From Penium margaritaceum (Eukaryota > Streptophyta > Zygnematophyceae > Desmidiales > Peniaceae), in assembly GCA_023375785.1 (NCBI GenBank), contig SZWC01006806.1:46029-110028 (forward strand): a stretch of 64,000 nucleotides of DNA, written 5' to 3'. The translations under genes and the position numbers were made by a program. Shown here piece by piece: positions 13,301 through 28,990 of the stretch (positions are counted from its first letter, which is position 1; each line of letters opens with the position of its first letter). The notes under the pieces are model-generated. The model was not told the DNA's origin, searched no databases, and saw nothing but the letters and a program-made list of their open reading frames with translations.

Positions 13301-15362
13301 ACCTAAACAGTGTATATTGAGCTTTGATCACACTATCACTGTCTCAATGGTGCGTTGGTCACACTTTCACTGTGCATGGTGCTGGTGTCCTGTTATCACT
13401 ATTTCAATGGTACTTTGGTCACACTTTCACCGAGTCTATAGTGCTATAATCATTTTATCGCTGTTTGATGGTGTGTTTGTCTCACTTTCTCTGTGTCTAT
13501 GTTGCTTTGGTCGCTGTATCACGGTTTCAATGGTGCTTTGGTCGTGTTTTTACTATGTCTATAGTTCTTAGGTCGTTTTATCATCATTTCAATGACGCTT
13601 TGGTCACAATTTTACTCTTCATTTGGTGGGTAGGTCACATTGTCACTGTGTCAATAGTACTTTGGTCACACCTCCACCGTGTCTATGGTGCTTAAGTCTT
13701 TTTATCACTGTGTGTATATAGTGGTTATGTGACATTGTCACTATTTCGATGGTCCTTTGGTCACATTTTAGCTCTGTATTTACTACCTAGGACACATGAT
13801 CACTCTTTCAATGTAGCTTTGGTCACACTTTCACTATGTCTCTAGTGATTTGGCCACATTGTCACTGTTTCAATGGTGCTCTGGTCAAAAGCTAACCGTG
13901 TCAATGGTGCTTAGGTAACACTAACACTGATTCGATGCTACTTTGGTCACACTTTCACTATGTTTGTTATCCTTGGGTTTCATTATCACAAAATTTAATG
14001 GTGCTTTGGTCACACTTTCATTGTGTCTACGGTGCTTTGGTCACATTATCACTGTTTCAATGGTGGTTTGGTCACACTTTCATCATGTCAATGGTGCTTA
14101 TGTCACATTATCACTGTTTCAACGGTGCTTTGGTCACACTTTCACTTTGTTTATGGTTCTTACGTCACAGTAGGACTGTCTCAATGGTACTTTGGTCACA
14201 TGTTCACTGTGTTTACGGATCTTTGGTTACATTATCATTGATTGAATAGTGTTTTGTTCCTCATTCACTGTGGCTATGGTGCTTTGGTCACATTATCTTT
14301 GTTTCAATAGTACTTTTATCACATGTTAACTGTCTATGGGACTTACGTCACATTATCACTGTTTCAGTTGTGTTTTGGTCACACCTTCACTGTGTCTATG
14401 GTGCTTTGATCACGTTTTCTTTGTTTCAATGGTACTCTCGTCATACTTTTAGTGTGTTTGTTAGGCGTAGGTGACATTATCATTGCTTCAATGGTGCTTT
14501 GGTCAAACTTTCACTGGATCTATGGTGCTTAGGTGACATAATCACTGTTTCAATGTTGTTTTGGTGACACTTTCACTGTGTCTATGGTGTGTAGGTCACA
14601 TTATCATTGTGTTAATGGTGCTTTGGTCACATTTTCAACGTCTCTTTAGTGCTTATTTCATTTAACTTATACTCAAAAGGTCCTTTGGTCACATTTTCAC
14701 CGTGTCTGTGTTGCTTAGGACACAATATCACTGTTTCAATGGCACTTTGGTCACAATTTGAGTGTGTCTATAGTGCTTTTGTCACATTATCACTTTTTCA
14801 ATGGTCCTTTGGTCACACTTTTAATTTTTCTATGGTGATTTGGTTACATTTTCTCTGTTTCAATGGTGTTTCGGTCACGCTTTTGCTGTGTCCATGGTAC
14901 TTAGGTCCTATTTTCACTACTTTTGTAATGCTTTGGTCACAATTTCACTATGTGTATGGTGTTTTGGACACATGATCACTCTTTCCATGTCGTTTTGGTC
15001 ACGCTCAGACAGTGCCTATGGTGTTTAGGTCAGATTATCACTATTTCAATGGTTGTTTGGTCACACGCCACTGTGTCTATGGTTCTTAGGGCACACTATC
15101 ACAGTTTTAATGGTACTCTGGTCACACTTTCATTGTGGTTATGGTGCTTTGGTCACACTATTGCTATTTCAATGGTGCTTTTGTCACCCTTCCATTGTGT
15201 TTATGGTATTTATGTCATGTTGGAACTCTTTTAATGGTGCTTTCATCCTACTTACACAGTGTATATGGTATTTAGGTTGCATTGTCACTGATTGAATTTT
15301 GCTTTGGTCACACGTTTACTGTGTATATGGTGCTTTGGTTACAATCGCTATTTTAATAGTGC
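10381..15362 (-). repeat. Inverted block of satellite A (about 4.98 kb)
   Basis: Here the same 31-bp units run on the opposite strand. The plus strand reads CTTTGGTCACACTTTCACTG instead of GTGACCAAAG. The switch is sharp at both ends. Left: ACCAAAAGAC then TACTTTGGTCAC at 10380/10381. Right: CTATTTTAATAGTGC then AAAGACTGAG near 15362. No other sequence lies at either junction. The A-over-T excess also flips across the block. Units inside carry the same HOR family as 33.7-37.8 kb: the segment around 11341 matches the reverse complement of about 35830, and 13367-13530 matches that of about 33705-33880. Long open frames on the plus strand here are satellite shadows, like those on the minus strand elsewhere. 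Confidence 0.96.
11200..13530 (-). repeat. About 1.85-kb HOR within the inverted block
   Basis: Rare variants recur at a long period: GTGGCTATGGTGC at 11207 and its equivalent at 13061, and GGTCGCTCTTTC at 11653 and GGTCGCTGTATC at 13505. Both pairs give about 1.85 kb, which is 60 x 31. A related copy of the first marker occurs near 14270, so the periodicity becomes irregular toward the right end. Edges are approximate. Confidence 0.6.
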
Positions 15363-18300
15363 AAAGACTGAGTTGAAGTGTAACCAAAGCGCCATTGAAA
15401 CATTGATGATGCAACCAAAGCACCACAAACACAGAGGAATTGTGACCAGATCACCATTATAATAGTGATAATATGACCTAAGTACCATAGACACAACAAA
15501 AGTGCAACCAAAGCACCATTGAAATAGTGACAAGTGACCGGGCACCATATACATAGTGAACTCTTGACCAACATACCATTAAAGCTGTGAGAGTGTGATT
15601 GAAGGACCATGGAGACAGTAAAGATGTGACCATATAACCACTGAAACTGTGACAATGTGACCAAATCACAATACACAATGTGAAAGTATGAACAAAACAC
15701 CATTGAAACAGTAATAATTTGACCAATGTACCATAGACGCAGTGAAATTGTGGCCAAAGCACCATTGAAACAATGATCAAGTGACTTACGCACCATAGAC
15801 ATTATGAAAGTGTGACCAACGTACCATTGAAATAGTGACAATGTGACTAAACACCATAGACACGTTCTAAAGTGTGACCAAAGCACCATAGACACTACGA
15901 CTTTGCAACTAAAGTACCATGGAAACAGTGATGATGTGACCAACGTATCATAGACGGAGTGAAAGTGTGACCAAAGCACCATTGAAAGTCACAATGTGAC
16001 CTAAACACCATATACATGGTAAACGTCTGACCAAAGCATCATTGAAAGAGTGACAACGTAACTAAAGTACAGTGAAAGTGTGACCAAAACACCACTCATG
16101 CAGTGATACTGCGACCTCACTTCTATAGAAACAGTGAAAGTGTGAGAAAAGCACCATTGAAACAATGATGATATGACCGGAGCACCATAGACACAGCAAA
16201 AGTGTGACCAAAGCACCATTAAAACAGTGATAATGTGACATAAGTGTTATACATGCAGTGAAAGTGTTACCAAAGCACCATTATAACAATGATAATGTGG
16301 CCAAAGTACCTAAGAAACAATGAACGTTTGACCAAAGTACCATTGAATCAGCGACAATGTGACCAAGGGACCATAGCCACACTGAGAGTATGACCAAAGC
16401 ACCTTTGAGGCAGATACAATAAAACAAAAGGACCATAATAACAGTGAATCTGTAACCAAAGCAACATTGAAGTATTGATAGTGTAACTAAAGGACCATAT
16501 AAACATAACAATTTGACCAGCACTCCATTGAACCGGTGATTTTCTTACCTAGGTGCTGAAGATTGTGGAAGTGTGGCCAAGATATCATTGCAACGGTGAT
16601 AATGTGACTTAAGCACCATAGACACGGTGACGGTGTGACTAAAGCATTAGTGTAATAGTGATCGTGTTCCCAAAGTATCGTAGACACAGTATGAATGAGC
16701 AAGTCACAACTGTAACTATGATAATATGACATAAGCACTATAGAAGTAGTGAAAGTGTGAACAACGCACCATTAAAACGGTAATAATATGACCTAAGAAT
16801 AATGTAAACTGTGAACGTGTGACCAAAGCACCATTAGAGCAGTTCTAAGGTGACCTACACACTATTGACAGAGAGAATATGACCAAAGTACCATTGAAAC
16901 AGTGATAATGTGACCAAAGCTCCATAAACACAGTGAAAGTATCAACAGAGCACCATTGAAACAGTCATCATGCGACAAAGGCACAATAGACACATTTAAA
17001 GTATGACCAAAGTACCATTGAAGCAGAGATGTGACCAAAACACCTTGTACACTGTGCATGTTTGACCACAATAATGTTGAAAATTTGATAATGTGACCCA
17101 AAGCACAATAGGCACAGTGAAAGTGTGACAAACGTACCACTTAAATGGTGGTAATGTGTCCAAGGGACCATGGGCAGAGTGAAAGTGTGACAAAAGCACC
17201 ATTGAAATAATGATGATGTAACATAAGCATGATAGACACAGTGAAAGCTTGACCAAAGCACAAATGAAATAGTGATTATGTGACCTAACCACCATAGACA
17301 CGCTGATTGTGTGACCATATCACCATAAAAATAGTAATAAGTGACCAAAGCACAATATACACATTGAAGATGTGACCAAAGGACCATTGAAACTGTGACA
17401 AGGTGACCTTAGCATTAAGATGCAGTGAAAGTGTGACCAAAGCACGCTTGAAAATGTAACAATGTAACTAAAGCACCATAGACACATAACAGTGTGACAA
17501 AAGCACCATTGAAAAAATGATGATGTGACAAAGGCACCGTAGACACATTGAAAGTGTGACCAAAGCACCACAGAAAGAGTGGAAATGTGACCAAAACACC
17601 ATGAACAGGGTACAAGTATGACCAAACCACCAATGAAACTGTGATAAAATGATTTAAGCACTATTGAAACAGTGGAAGTGTGACCAAACCAGCATTGAAA
17701 CAATGATACTGTTACCACACCACCATGGACACAGTGGAAGTTTAACCAAAGCACCATTGAAACAGTGATAATGTGACCTAAGCACCGTAGACACAGCAAA
17801 CGTCTGACCAAAGCTCCATTGAAAGAGTGATAATATGACATGTGCACTATAGACACAATGACTGTATAACCAAGGGACCATTGAAACTATGATAATGTGA
17901 AAAAAGTACCAGCGGAACAGTGAGAATGTGACCAAAGTACCATAGAAACAGTGAAAGTATGACCAAAGCACCATTGAGAAAGTCATGATGTGACCCCAGC
18001 ACCATGTACACAGCCAAGGCATGACCAAAGCACCATTGAAACAATGCCAATTTGACATAAGCACCATGTACACCGTGAGAGTGTGACAAAAGCACGATTG
18101 AAACAAACATATTGTGATGAAAGTACCATGGAAGTATAGTTGTGTGTCCAAAGCACAATTGAAATGATTGTTTTTTGACCCAAGCACCACACACACAATG
18201 ACCGTGTGACCAAAGCACCATTGAAACAGTGATAATGTGACGTAAGCACCAAAGCCAGAGTGAAGATGTGACCAAAATACAATTAAAACAGTGAACGTGT

Positions 18301-20872
18301 GACCAAATCACCATAGACACAGTAAAAGGATGACCCACATACCATTGAAACAGTGATAATGTGACCATAACATCAATAACAGAGTGAACGTGCGACCAAA
18401 GCACCATCAAAACAGTGATCATGTGCCCAAAGGACTAAAGGCATAGTGAATGTGTGACCAAAGCACCGTTGAAGTAATGATGATGTGACACAAGCACCAT
18501 AGACACAGTGAATACCTGACCAAAGCACCATAAAAAATGTGATAAGTGACCAAAGCACCATAGACACGTTGAAGGTGTGACCAAAGTACCATTGAAGCAG
18601 TGAAAACTAATTTGAGCATCAAAGACACAGTGAGAGTGTGACCAAAGCACCATTGAAAAAGGTGATGATGTAACTAAAGCACCATAGATACATAAAAGTG
18701 TGACCAAAGTACCATCAAAACAGTGATGATGTCACCTAAGTACCATAGCCAAACTAAAAGTGACCAAAGCACCATTAAAACAGTGATGTTGTGACCAAAA
18801 TCATCGTAAACATAGTAACAGTGTGACAAAAGCACCATTATAAGAGTGATGATGTGACAATAGCACCAAACACAGTATAATTGTGACCCAAACACCATTG
18901 AAACAGTGATAGTATGCCCTACGCGCTATACAAACCATGAAAGTGTGACCAAAGCACCATTGGAACAGTGATAATGTCACTAAAACACCATGTACCCAAC
19001 AAGAGCGTGACCAAAGCACCATTATAGCAGTGACAATCCGACCAAAGAACCATTAAAAAGGTGATAATGTGATGTGAAACCCACATACACAGTGAAAGTG
19101 TGACCAAATCACCATTCAAACAGTGAAAACATGACCAAAGCACCGTAGACACAAAAACGTGTAACCAGAATACTGTTGAAATAATGAGAATGCAACCTAA
19201 GCACCCTAGACATAGTTCATTTGTGAGCAAAGCACCATTGAAATAGTGACAATGTTACGTAAGCACCGTAAACATAGTGAAAGTGTGACCACGGTACCAT
19301 TAAAACAGGTAAATGGGACATAAGCATCGTAGACACAGTAAAGATGTAACCAAACCACTACTAAAACATTGACAAGTTACCAAGGCACCATAAACACGGT
19401 GAAGGTGTGACCAAAGCACCATTAAAACAGTGATAATGTGACCTAAACGTCATAGACACGTTGAAAATATGACCAAAGCACCAGTGAAACAGTGAAAATG
19501 CAACCAAAGTACCATAGAAACGCAAATGTGTGACCAGAACATAATTGGGACATTGATAATGTGACAACAGTACTACAGACACGGTGAAACTGTGACCAAC
19601 TTACCATTAAAATATTGATCACATGACCTAAGCACTATAGAATTATTGAAAGTGTGACCAAATCACCATTGAAACAACGATATTGCGACAACAGCACCAT
19701 AGACACAGTGAATGTGTGCTCAAAGCACCATTACAACAGTAGTAATGTGACATAAGCACCGAAGACACAGTAAACATGTGAGCAAAATATCATTGAAACG
19801 ATGATAATGTAACGTACGCAGTAAGGACACAATGCAAGTATGACCAGAACACCATTGAAACAACGATAATGTGACCAAAGCACTATGGACGATGTGAGAG
19901 TATGACCAAGTTACCATTGAAACAGTAAATAGGACCAAAGCACCATAGATTTAATGAAAGTGAGACCAAAGCATCATTGAAACAGCAAGAAAATGACCAA
20001 AGCACCATAGACACAATGAAAGTGTGACCAAAGTATCATAGAAACAATGATAATGTGACCAAGGCACCATAGACATAGTGAAAGTGTGACCAAACCACCA
20101 TTGAAATAGGGATAACATAACCAAATAACCAGAGACAAAGTCAACTTGTGACCAGTGCCATGTGGACAAAGTGATAATGTGACCAAAGTACCAAATACAC
20201 AGTGAAAGTGTAACCAAAGAGCCATTGAAACACTGATAATGTGACCAAAGAACCATAGACACAATAAACATGTATCCAAAGCACCATTGAAATATTGATA
20301 ATGTGACCTAAGCACCACATTTACAATGAGAGTGTGACCAAAGTACCATGAAAAACAGTGATAATGTGACCTAAGAACCATAGACACAGCGAATGTGTGA
20401 CTCAAGCACCATTCAATCATGATTAATATGACCTAAATACCATGGGCACAGAAAAGTGTGACCAGAGTACCATTAAAACTACGAGAGCAGGACCTAAGCA
20501 CCATAGACACAATGAAAGTGTGACCAAATCACCATTGCAACAGTGATATTGTGACAAGAGCACCACAAACACAGTGAATGTGTGACCAAAGCACCATTGA
20601 AATGGTGATAATGTGACCAAAGCACCATAAACAAAGTAAACTTGTGAACAAAGCACCATTTAAACAGCGACAATTGGCGATAATGTGACCTAAGCACCAT
20701 TGAATCAATAGCAATGTGTGTGTTGTAACATAGACAAAGTGAAAGTGTAACCAAAAGCACTGTTTAAACAGTAACAATGTAACCAAACAGCCATAGACAC
20801 ATTGAAAGAGTGACCAAAGGACCATTGAAACGTTGATATTGTCACCTAAGCACCATAGACAGAGTGAAAGTA

Positions 20873-23800
20873 TGATGCACCATTGAAGCTGTGACAATGT
20901 GATCTAAGCACCAAATGCACCGTGAAAGTGCTATAAAAGCACCATTAATCAATGACAATGTGATCAAAGTACCATAGTCACGGTGAAAGTGTGACCAAAG
21001 CGCTACTGAGACAGTAATAATGTGACAAAAGCACCATAGATGCATTAAAGTGTAACAAAAGCACTATTGCAATTTTAATAATGTGACCTAAGCACCATAA
21101 GCACAACAAAAGGGTGACCAAAGCACCATTGAAACCACAACAATGTGATCCAAGCACCATACACACTGTGGAAATATGACCAAAGTACATTTGATACACT
21201 GATAATGTGACAAAAGCAACAAAGAAATCGTGAACAGGTGACCAAAGTTCCATTCAAACACTAATAATGTGATATAAGCACCATAAACATGGTGGAAGTG
21301 TGACCAAAGCACCATTGAAACTGTGATAGTGTTACCTAGCCACCGTAAAATCCATGCAAACATGACCAAACAGCCATTGAAATAGTGAAAATGTGATCAA
21401 GGGACCATATACACATTGAAAGTGTGACCAGGTAACCGTTGAAACAGTGATACTGTGACCTAAGAACCATAAACACAATGTAAGTGTGATCACAACACCA
21501 TTGAAACATCGACAATGTTACCAGCGCGCTAACGACACATTGAAAGTGTGAACAACGCACCATTGAAACCGTGATAATGTGACCAAAGCACCATAGACAT
21601 AGTGTAAGTGTGACCAAAGCAACACCAATGAAGTGATTATGTAACCTAAGCACCATGGACGAGGAGAAAGTGTGACTATAGTATCATTGAAACGGAGAGA
21701 ATGCTAATGAAGAACCACATACACAGTGAAAGTGTGACCAAAGCACCATTGAAACAGTGATAATGTGACCAACAAACCATAGACATAGTGAAAGTGTGAT
21801 TAAAGCAACGTGGAAACAGTTATTATGTGACCTAGGCACAATAGACTTAGTGAACGTGGAAGTAAAACACTATAGAAACACTTGTATGGTGACCAAATCA
21901 TCATAGACACAGTCAACATGTGACCGAAGCACCATTGAAATAATGATAATGTGACATAAGTACCTTACACACAATGAAAGTGTTAACAACCTACCATTGA
22001 AACACTCATGCTGTGACAAAAGCAGCACAAAGAGAATAAAAGGGTGGCCATAGCATCATTGAGACGGTTATAATTTGAGGACAGCACTACATGAATAGTA
22101 AAAGTGTGACCAAAGCACCATTGAAACATTGATAATGTGACATAAGCACCATGTAGAGAGTGAACGTGTTATCAAAGCACCATTGAAACAATGAGAACGT
22201 GACCTGCGCAACCTAGACACTATGAATGTGTGATCAAAGCACCATTGAAAGAGTGATAAAGTGACCAAAGCACCATACACAAAGTGAAAGTGTGACCAAG
22301 GCACCATTGGAACAGTGGTATTGTGACATATGTACCATAAACAGTGTGAAAGTGTGACCAAAGGACCATTGAAACAGTCACAATGTGACCTAAGCACCAT
22401 AGACAAAGTGAAAGTGTCACCAAAGCACCATTGAAACAGTGATAATGTGGCTAAAGCACGATGTACACAGTGAAAGTGTGACCAAAGTACTATCAAAACG
22501 GTGAAAATGTGACCAACGCACAACAGACACAGCAGACGTGTGACCAAAGCACCATTGCACCAATGATAACAGGACATTAACACAATGTGCACAATGAAAT
22601 TACGACCAAAGCACCATTGAAACAATAATGATGTAATCAAAGTTCCATAGACAAAGTGACGGTGTAACCAAAGCCCCATGAAAGCAGTGATTATGTAACC
22701 AAATAACCATAGTCATTGTGAAAGTGTGACCAAAGGACCATTGAAACATATATAATGTCACCTAAACACAATGGCGTGAATGAGAGTGTGACCAAAGTAC
22801 CATTGAAGCAGTGACAATGTGACCGAAGCACCATAGACACAGTGAATGTGTGTCCAAAACAGCACTAAGACAGTGATAATGCGACCAAAGTACCAAAGAC
22901 ACATTATAGTGTTCCCAAAGCACCATTGAAAGAATGATCATATGACCTAATCACCATAAACACAGTGAATGTGTGACCAAAACGCCATTAAAACTATAAC
23001 AATGTGATCCAAGAACCACAGACATTGTGAAAATGTGACAACCGTTGAATTGAAATTGTGATAATGTGACGAAAGCAACATTGAAACAGTAAACGTGTGA
23101 TAAAAGTTCCATTTAGACAGCAATAGTGTGACCAAAGCACCAAAGAGACAGTGAACATGTGACAAAGGCACCATTGAAACACTCATAATGTGACTTAACC
23201 ACCAAAGACACAGTGAAAGAATGACCAAACAACCCATACAACGGTCAAAATGTGAGCTTAGCCCCATATACACATTAAAAGCTTGACTATCGTACCATTG
23301 AAACACTAGTATTGTGACCTAAACACCATAGACTTAGTATAAGTGTAATAAAAGCACCATTGGAACAATGATAATGTGGCCAAAGCACAAAAGACGCATT
23401 GAATTTGTGACCAAAGCAACATAAAAACAGTGATTATGTGACATATGCACCATTGACACGGTGAAAGTGTGACCAACGTTTCATTAAAGCAGTGATCATG
23501 TTACCAATGCACCATAGACATAGGAAATTTGTGACCAAACACCATTCAAACAAAGATTATGTGACCGAAGCAACATAGATCTATTTAAAGTGTGACCAAA
23601 GCAACATTGAAACACTGGTAATGTGACCAAATCACAGAGGCACAGTGAACATGTGACCAAAGCACCATGGAAATAGTGATAACGTGACATTCGCGCCCTA
23701 CACACAATGAAAGTGTTACCAACGCACCATAGAAACAGTGATACTCTGACAAAAGCACCATAACGACAACAAGCGTTTGGCCAAAGAATAATTGAAACGG

Positions 23801-26800
23801 TCATAATGTGATAAAAGCACTACATAAACAGTGTACGTGTGACCAAAGCACCATTGAAACAACAAGAATGTGACATGAGCACCATAGACACAGTTACATT
23901 GTGACCAAAGCACCATTGAATGAGTGATAATGACACCAAATCACCATAAACACAGTAGAATTGTGACCATAGCACCATTGCAACAATGATTATGTGGCCT
24001 CAACACAATATGCGCAATGAAAGAGTGACCAAGGCACCATTGGAACAATAACAACGTGAGTAGTGTACCATAGACAAAATGAAAGTGTAACAAAAGCACT
24101 GTTAAAACAGTGATATTGTAACCAAACAACCATGGACACGCTGAATGTGTGACCAAAGGACCATTGAAACCGTGATATTGTCACCTATGCACCAAATACA
24201 GAGTGAAACATGATGCACCATTGAAGTAGTGATAATGTAAACTCAACACCAAAGACACTGTGAAATTGTTACGAAAGCACCATTGAACAGTGATAATGTG
24301 ATAACAGTACCATAGACACAACGAAAGTGTGACAAAAGCACCACTTAAACAGTGATAATGTGAAAAAAGCACCAAATATACATTAAAGTGTGACCAGAGC
24401 ACCATTGAAACAATAATAATGTGACCTAAGCACCATAAACACAACAAAAGCGTGACCAAAGCACCACAGAAGCCATAATAATGTGATCCAAGCACCATAT
24501 ACATTATGAAAATGTGACCAAATTGCAATTGAAAAAGCAATAATGTCACAAAAGCAACAAAGAAACAACAAACGAGTGAACAAAGTTCCATTTAAGCATT
24601 AACAATGTGATATGAGCACCATACACTCAGTGAAAGTGTGACCAAAGCACCATTGAAACAGTGATAATGTGACCTAACCACCATAGAACTGTGAAAGAAT
24701 GACCACACAACCAATGAAATAGTGAAATTGTGATATATGCACATTAGACACGTTGGATATGTGACCACGTCACCATTGAAATAGTGATGTTGTGACCTAA
24801 GCACTGTAGACACAATGTACGTGTGACCAAAGCACCGTTGAAACACTGATAATGTGACCAACGGACTAAAGACACATTGAATGCGTTAACAAAGCACCTT
24901 CAAAACAGTGATAACGTGACAAAAGCACCATAGACACGGTGCAAGTGTGACCAAAGCAACATTGAGAAAATGATTATGTGACCTAAGCACCATAGACGAG
25001 GTGAAAGTGTGACCACAGTACCATTGAAACAGATAAAATGTTACCAAATCACCATAGACACATTGAAAGTGTGACCAAAGCACCATTCAAACAGTGATCA
25101 TGTGACCTAAGCACCATAGACTTACTGATCCTGGAATCAGATCACTATAAAAACACTTGTAAGATGACAAATCACCATACACACATTGAACGTGTGACCA
25201 AAGCACCATTGAAATAGTGATTATGTGACATAAGCACCTTACACACAATGGGGGGGTAACCAACATACCATTGAAACCGTCATGCTGTGACAAAAGCATC
25301 ATAAATACAGTGAAAGGGTGGCCAACGCATCATTTAGACGGTGGTAATGTGAGAAAAGCACAACATAGTAGTGAAAATGTGACCAAAGCACCATTGAAAC
25401 ATTTATAATGTCACTTTAGCACCATGCAGAGAGTGAAAATGTAATCAAAGTACCACTGAAACAATGATAATGTGACTTAAGCAGCCTAGACACAGTGAAC
25501 GTATGGTAAAGGCACCATTGAAAGAGTGATAAAGTGACCAAAGCACTGTAGCCACGGTGAACGTGTGACAAAAACACCATTGAAACAGTGATGACGTGAT
25601 CTAAGCAACATGGACAGAGTGAAAGTGTGACCAGAGTACCATTGAACAGTGAAAAGGTGACTAAAGCATCATAAACACAATGGTAGCTACAACAACACCA
25701 TTACAATGGTGGTAACGTGACCACAATACAATAGACATAGTGAAAGTGTGACTAAAGTACCACTCAAACAGTGATGGTTTGACATAAGCACCATAGACAC
25801 ACTAGAAGTATGCTGAAAGCACCATTGATATAGTAATAATGTGAACTACGCATTAAAGACACATTGAATGTGTGACCAAAGCACCATTGGAACCATGAAA
25901 ATATCACCTAAGCACCATAGACACAATAAACACGTTACCAAAACATTATTAAACAGTGATCATGGGCCCAAAGCACCATAGACACGTAAACGTGTGACCA
26001 AAGGACCATTGAAACAGTGATAATGTTACACAAGCACTGTAGACAGCGAGCGTGTGACCAAAGCATCATTGAAACATTGAATTATGACCCAATCACCATA
26101 GACGGAGTGAGCCTCTGACCGAAGAATCTTTGCAACAATGATACTACGACCTAAGCACTAAAGAGACAGTAAAAGTGTGACCAAAGCACCATTGAAAACG
26201 TGATAATGTGACCTAAGCACTATAGAAACTTTGAAATTGTGACCAAACGACCATTAAAACAATGACAATGTGACCAAATCACGTAAGACACGGTGGAAGT
26301 GCGACCAAAGCACACTTGAAACAGTGATAATGTGACCAATACACTATGAACATGGTGAAAGTGTGACCAAAGTACCATTGTAACAGTGATAATGTGACCC
26401 AAGCATTATACACATAGTGAAAGCGTGACCAAGGTACCACTACAACAGTGATAATGACACATGGGCACCATAGAAGCCATGAAAGTGTGACAAAATCACC
26501 ATTGAAGAAGTTATAGTGTTATATGAGCACTATAGACACAGTGAACGTGTGTCTGAAGTACTATTCAAACAATGATAAGGTAACTTAAGCACTATAGACA
26601 CAGTGAACATGTGACAAAAACACCATGAAAATAGTTATAATATGACATAAGCACTATAGGCACAATGAAAGTGTGACCAAAATACCATTCAAACAGTGAT
26701 TGAATGTGACCAAATCACGGAATAAACCCTTTAAGTGTGACCAAAGCACCATTGAACAGTGATAGTGATGCACTGAGCAGTGTAGAGAGAGTGAAAGTGT

Positions 26801-28990
26801 GGCCAAAAAACCATTGAAACAGTGGTAATGTGGCATAAGCACTATAGACACAGTGAAAGTGTGACCAACGCACCATTGAAACAGTGATAAAGTGACCTAC
26901 GCAGTATAGACACAGTGAAGATGTGACAAAAGCACCATTGAAATAATGACAGCGTTATCTAAGCACTATTGAAAGAGTGAAAGTGTGATGAAAGCACCAA
27001 TGAAAGTATGACAACATGACATAAGCACCATAGACGCAGTAAAAATATAACCAGAGCACCATTGTACGAAATAGTGACAATATGACCAAAGCACCATCGT
27101 AACAGTGACAATGTGACCTAAGCACTATGGACATAATGTATGGGTGACAAAATCACAATTGAAAAGGTGATAATGTGACCTAAGCACTATAGACACACTG
27201 AAAGTGTGACCAAAGTACCATTGAAACGGTGATAATGTGACCTAAGCACTGTATACACAGGAAACGTGTGACAAAAGCACCATTCAAGTATTGACAACAT
27301 GAGCTAAGCATCATAGACACAGTGAAATTGTGACCAACGTACCACTTAAACACTGACAACATGAACCAAGCACTGTAGACATAGGAAAAGTGTGACCAAA
27401 GAACCATTGAAACAGTGATAATGTTACATACACACTGGAGAAAGAGAGAGAGAGAGTGGAAGTGTGACCAAAATACCACAGAATCAGCGATGATGTAACC
27501 AAAACACTATAGACACGTTGATAATGTGACAAAAGCGCTATAGACATGATGAAAGTGTGACCAAAGCACCATTGAAACAGTGATAATGTGACTTAAGCAC
27601 TATACACTTAATGAGAGTGTGACCAAAGCACCATTGAAAATGTGATAATGTGACATAAGGACCATAGTCACAGTGAAGGAGTAACCAAAGCACCATTGAA
27701 AGAGTGATAATGTGACCTAAGCACTATAGACATAGTGAACGTGTGACAAAAGGAACCAGCAAAACAATGATAATGTCACCTAAGCACTATAGACAAAGTA
27801 GACTTGTGACCAAAGCACCATTGAAACATGAACAATATGAACAAACAACTACAAACACAGGGAATGTGTGACCAAAGCACTATTGAGAAAGTGATAATGT
27901 GACCTAAGCACTATAGACATGATGAAAATGTGACCAAAGAACCATTTAAACAATGATTATAGGACCTACACATTATTGTCACATTGAAAGTGTGACCAGA
28001 GCACCATTGAAACAGTGATAATGTGACTTACGCACTATAAAAATATTGAAAGTTTGATCAAAGCACCATTACAATAGTGATAATGTGACATACGAACCAT
28101 AGACACAGTGAACGTGTAACCAAAGCATCATTCAAACAATAAAAATGTGACCTAAGCACTCTATTCACCGTGACGGCAGGACCAAATCATCATTATAAAG
28201 TGATGATGTGACCTAGGCACGAAAGACACACTGAGAATATGACCAAATCAGCATTGAAACAGTGCTAATGTGACCTAGGTACTATAGACACGGTGAAAGT
28301 GTGACAAAAACACCATTGAAACAGTGATAATGTTACCTTTGTAATAAAGGTAGAGTGAACGTGTGACCAGATCACCAATGACAATGTGATAATATGATAT
28401 AATCACTACAGGCATAGTGAAAGTGCAACCAAAATAACCATTGAAATAATGATAATGTGACCTAAGCATTATAGACACCATAAAGGTGTGACCAAAGCAC
28501 CGTTGAAGCAATGAAAACGTGACCTAAGAACTAAATAAACAGTGAATGTGTGACCAGAAGCACAGTGAGAATGTGACCTTAGTACCATATACATAGTTAG
28601 ATTGTGAGGAAAGCACCATTGAAAGAGTGATAATGTGACCAAAGCACCATAAAAACAGTGGACGTGTCACCAAAGCACCATTGCAACGATGATAATGTTA
28701 CATTAACACCAAATACACAATGAATGTGTGACCAAAGCACCACTCAAATAACAATAATGTGAGTGCTGTACCACATACAAAGTGAAAGTGTGACAAAAGC
28801 AGCGTTAAAACAGCAACCATGTAACCAAACAACCATAGACACAGTGAAAATGTGACCAAAGGACCATTCATAGGGTGATACCGTCATATAAACACCATAA
28901 ACAGAATGAAAGTGTGATGCACCATTGAAGCAATGATTATATGGTTTAAGCACCAAAGACATCGTAAACGTGTTATCAAGGCACCATTGA
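20873..28990 (+). repeat. Recurring HOR family marked by a shared unit deletion
   Basis: The same internal deletion, fusing GTGTGA directly to TGCACCATTGAAG, occurs at 20873, 24211 and 28915. Each is followed by a version of CACCAAAGACAC about 25 bp on. Spacings are 3,338 and 4,704 bp. Related CACCAAAGACAC-type units without the deletion occur near 5297 and 6783 (1,486 bp apart), near 40858 and 42323 (1,465 bp apart), and near 45890. This fits an ancestral HOR of about 47-48 units (1.46-1.49 kb) that has been rearranged in the middle of the array. Confidence 0.55.
27439..27458. repeat. Short GA microsatellite inside a satellite unit
   Basis: A run of alternating G and A replaces the usual CACAGTGAAAG part of one version 2 unit. 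Units reading AGAGAGAGTG occur elsewhere, so this is most simply local slippage. Confidence 0.7.
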
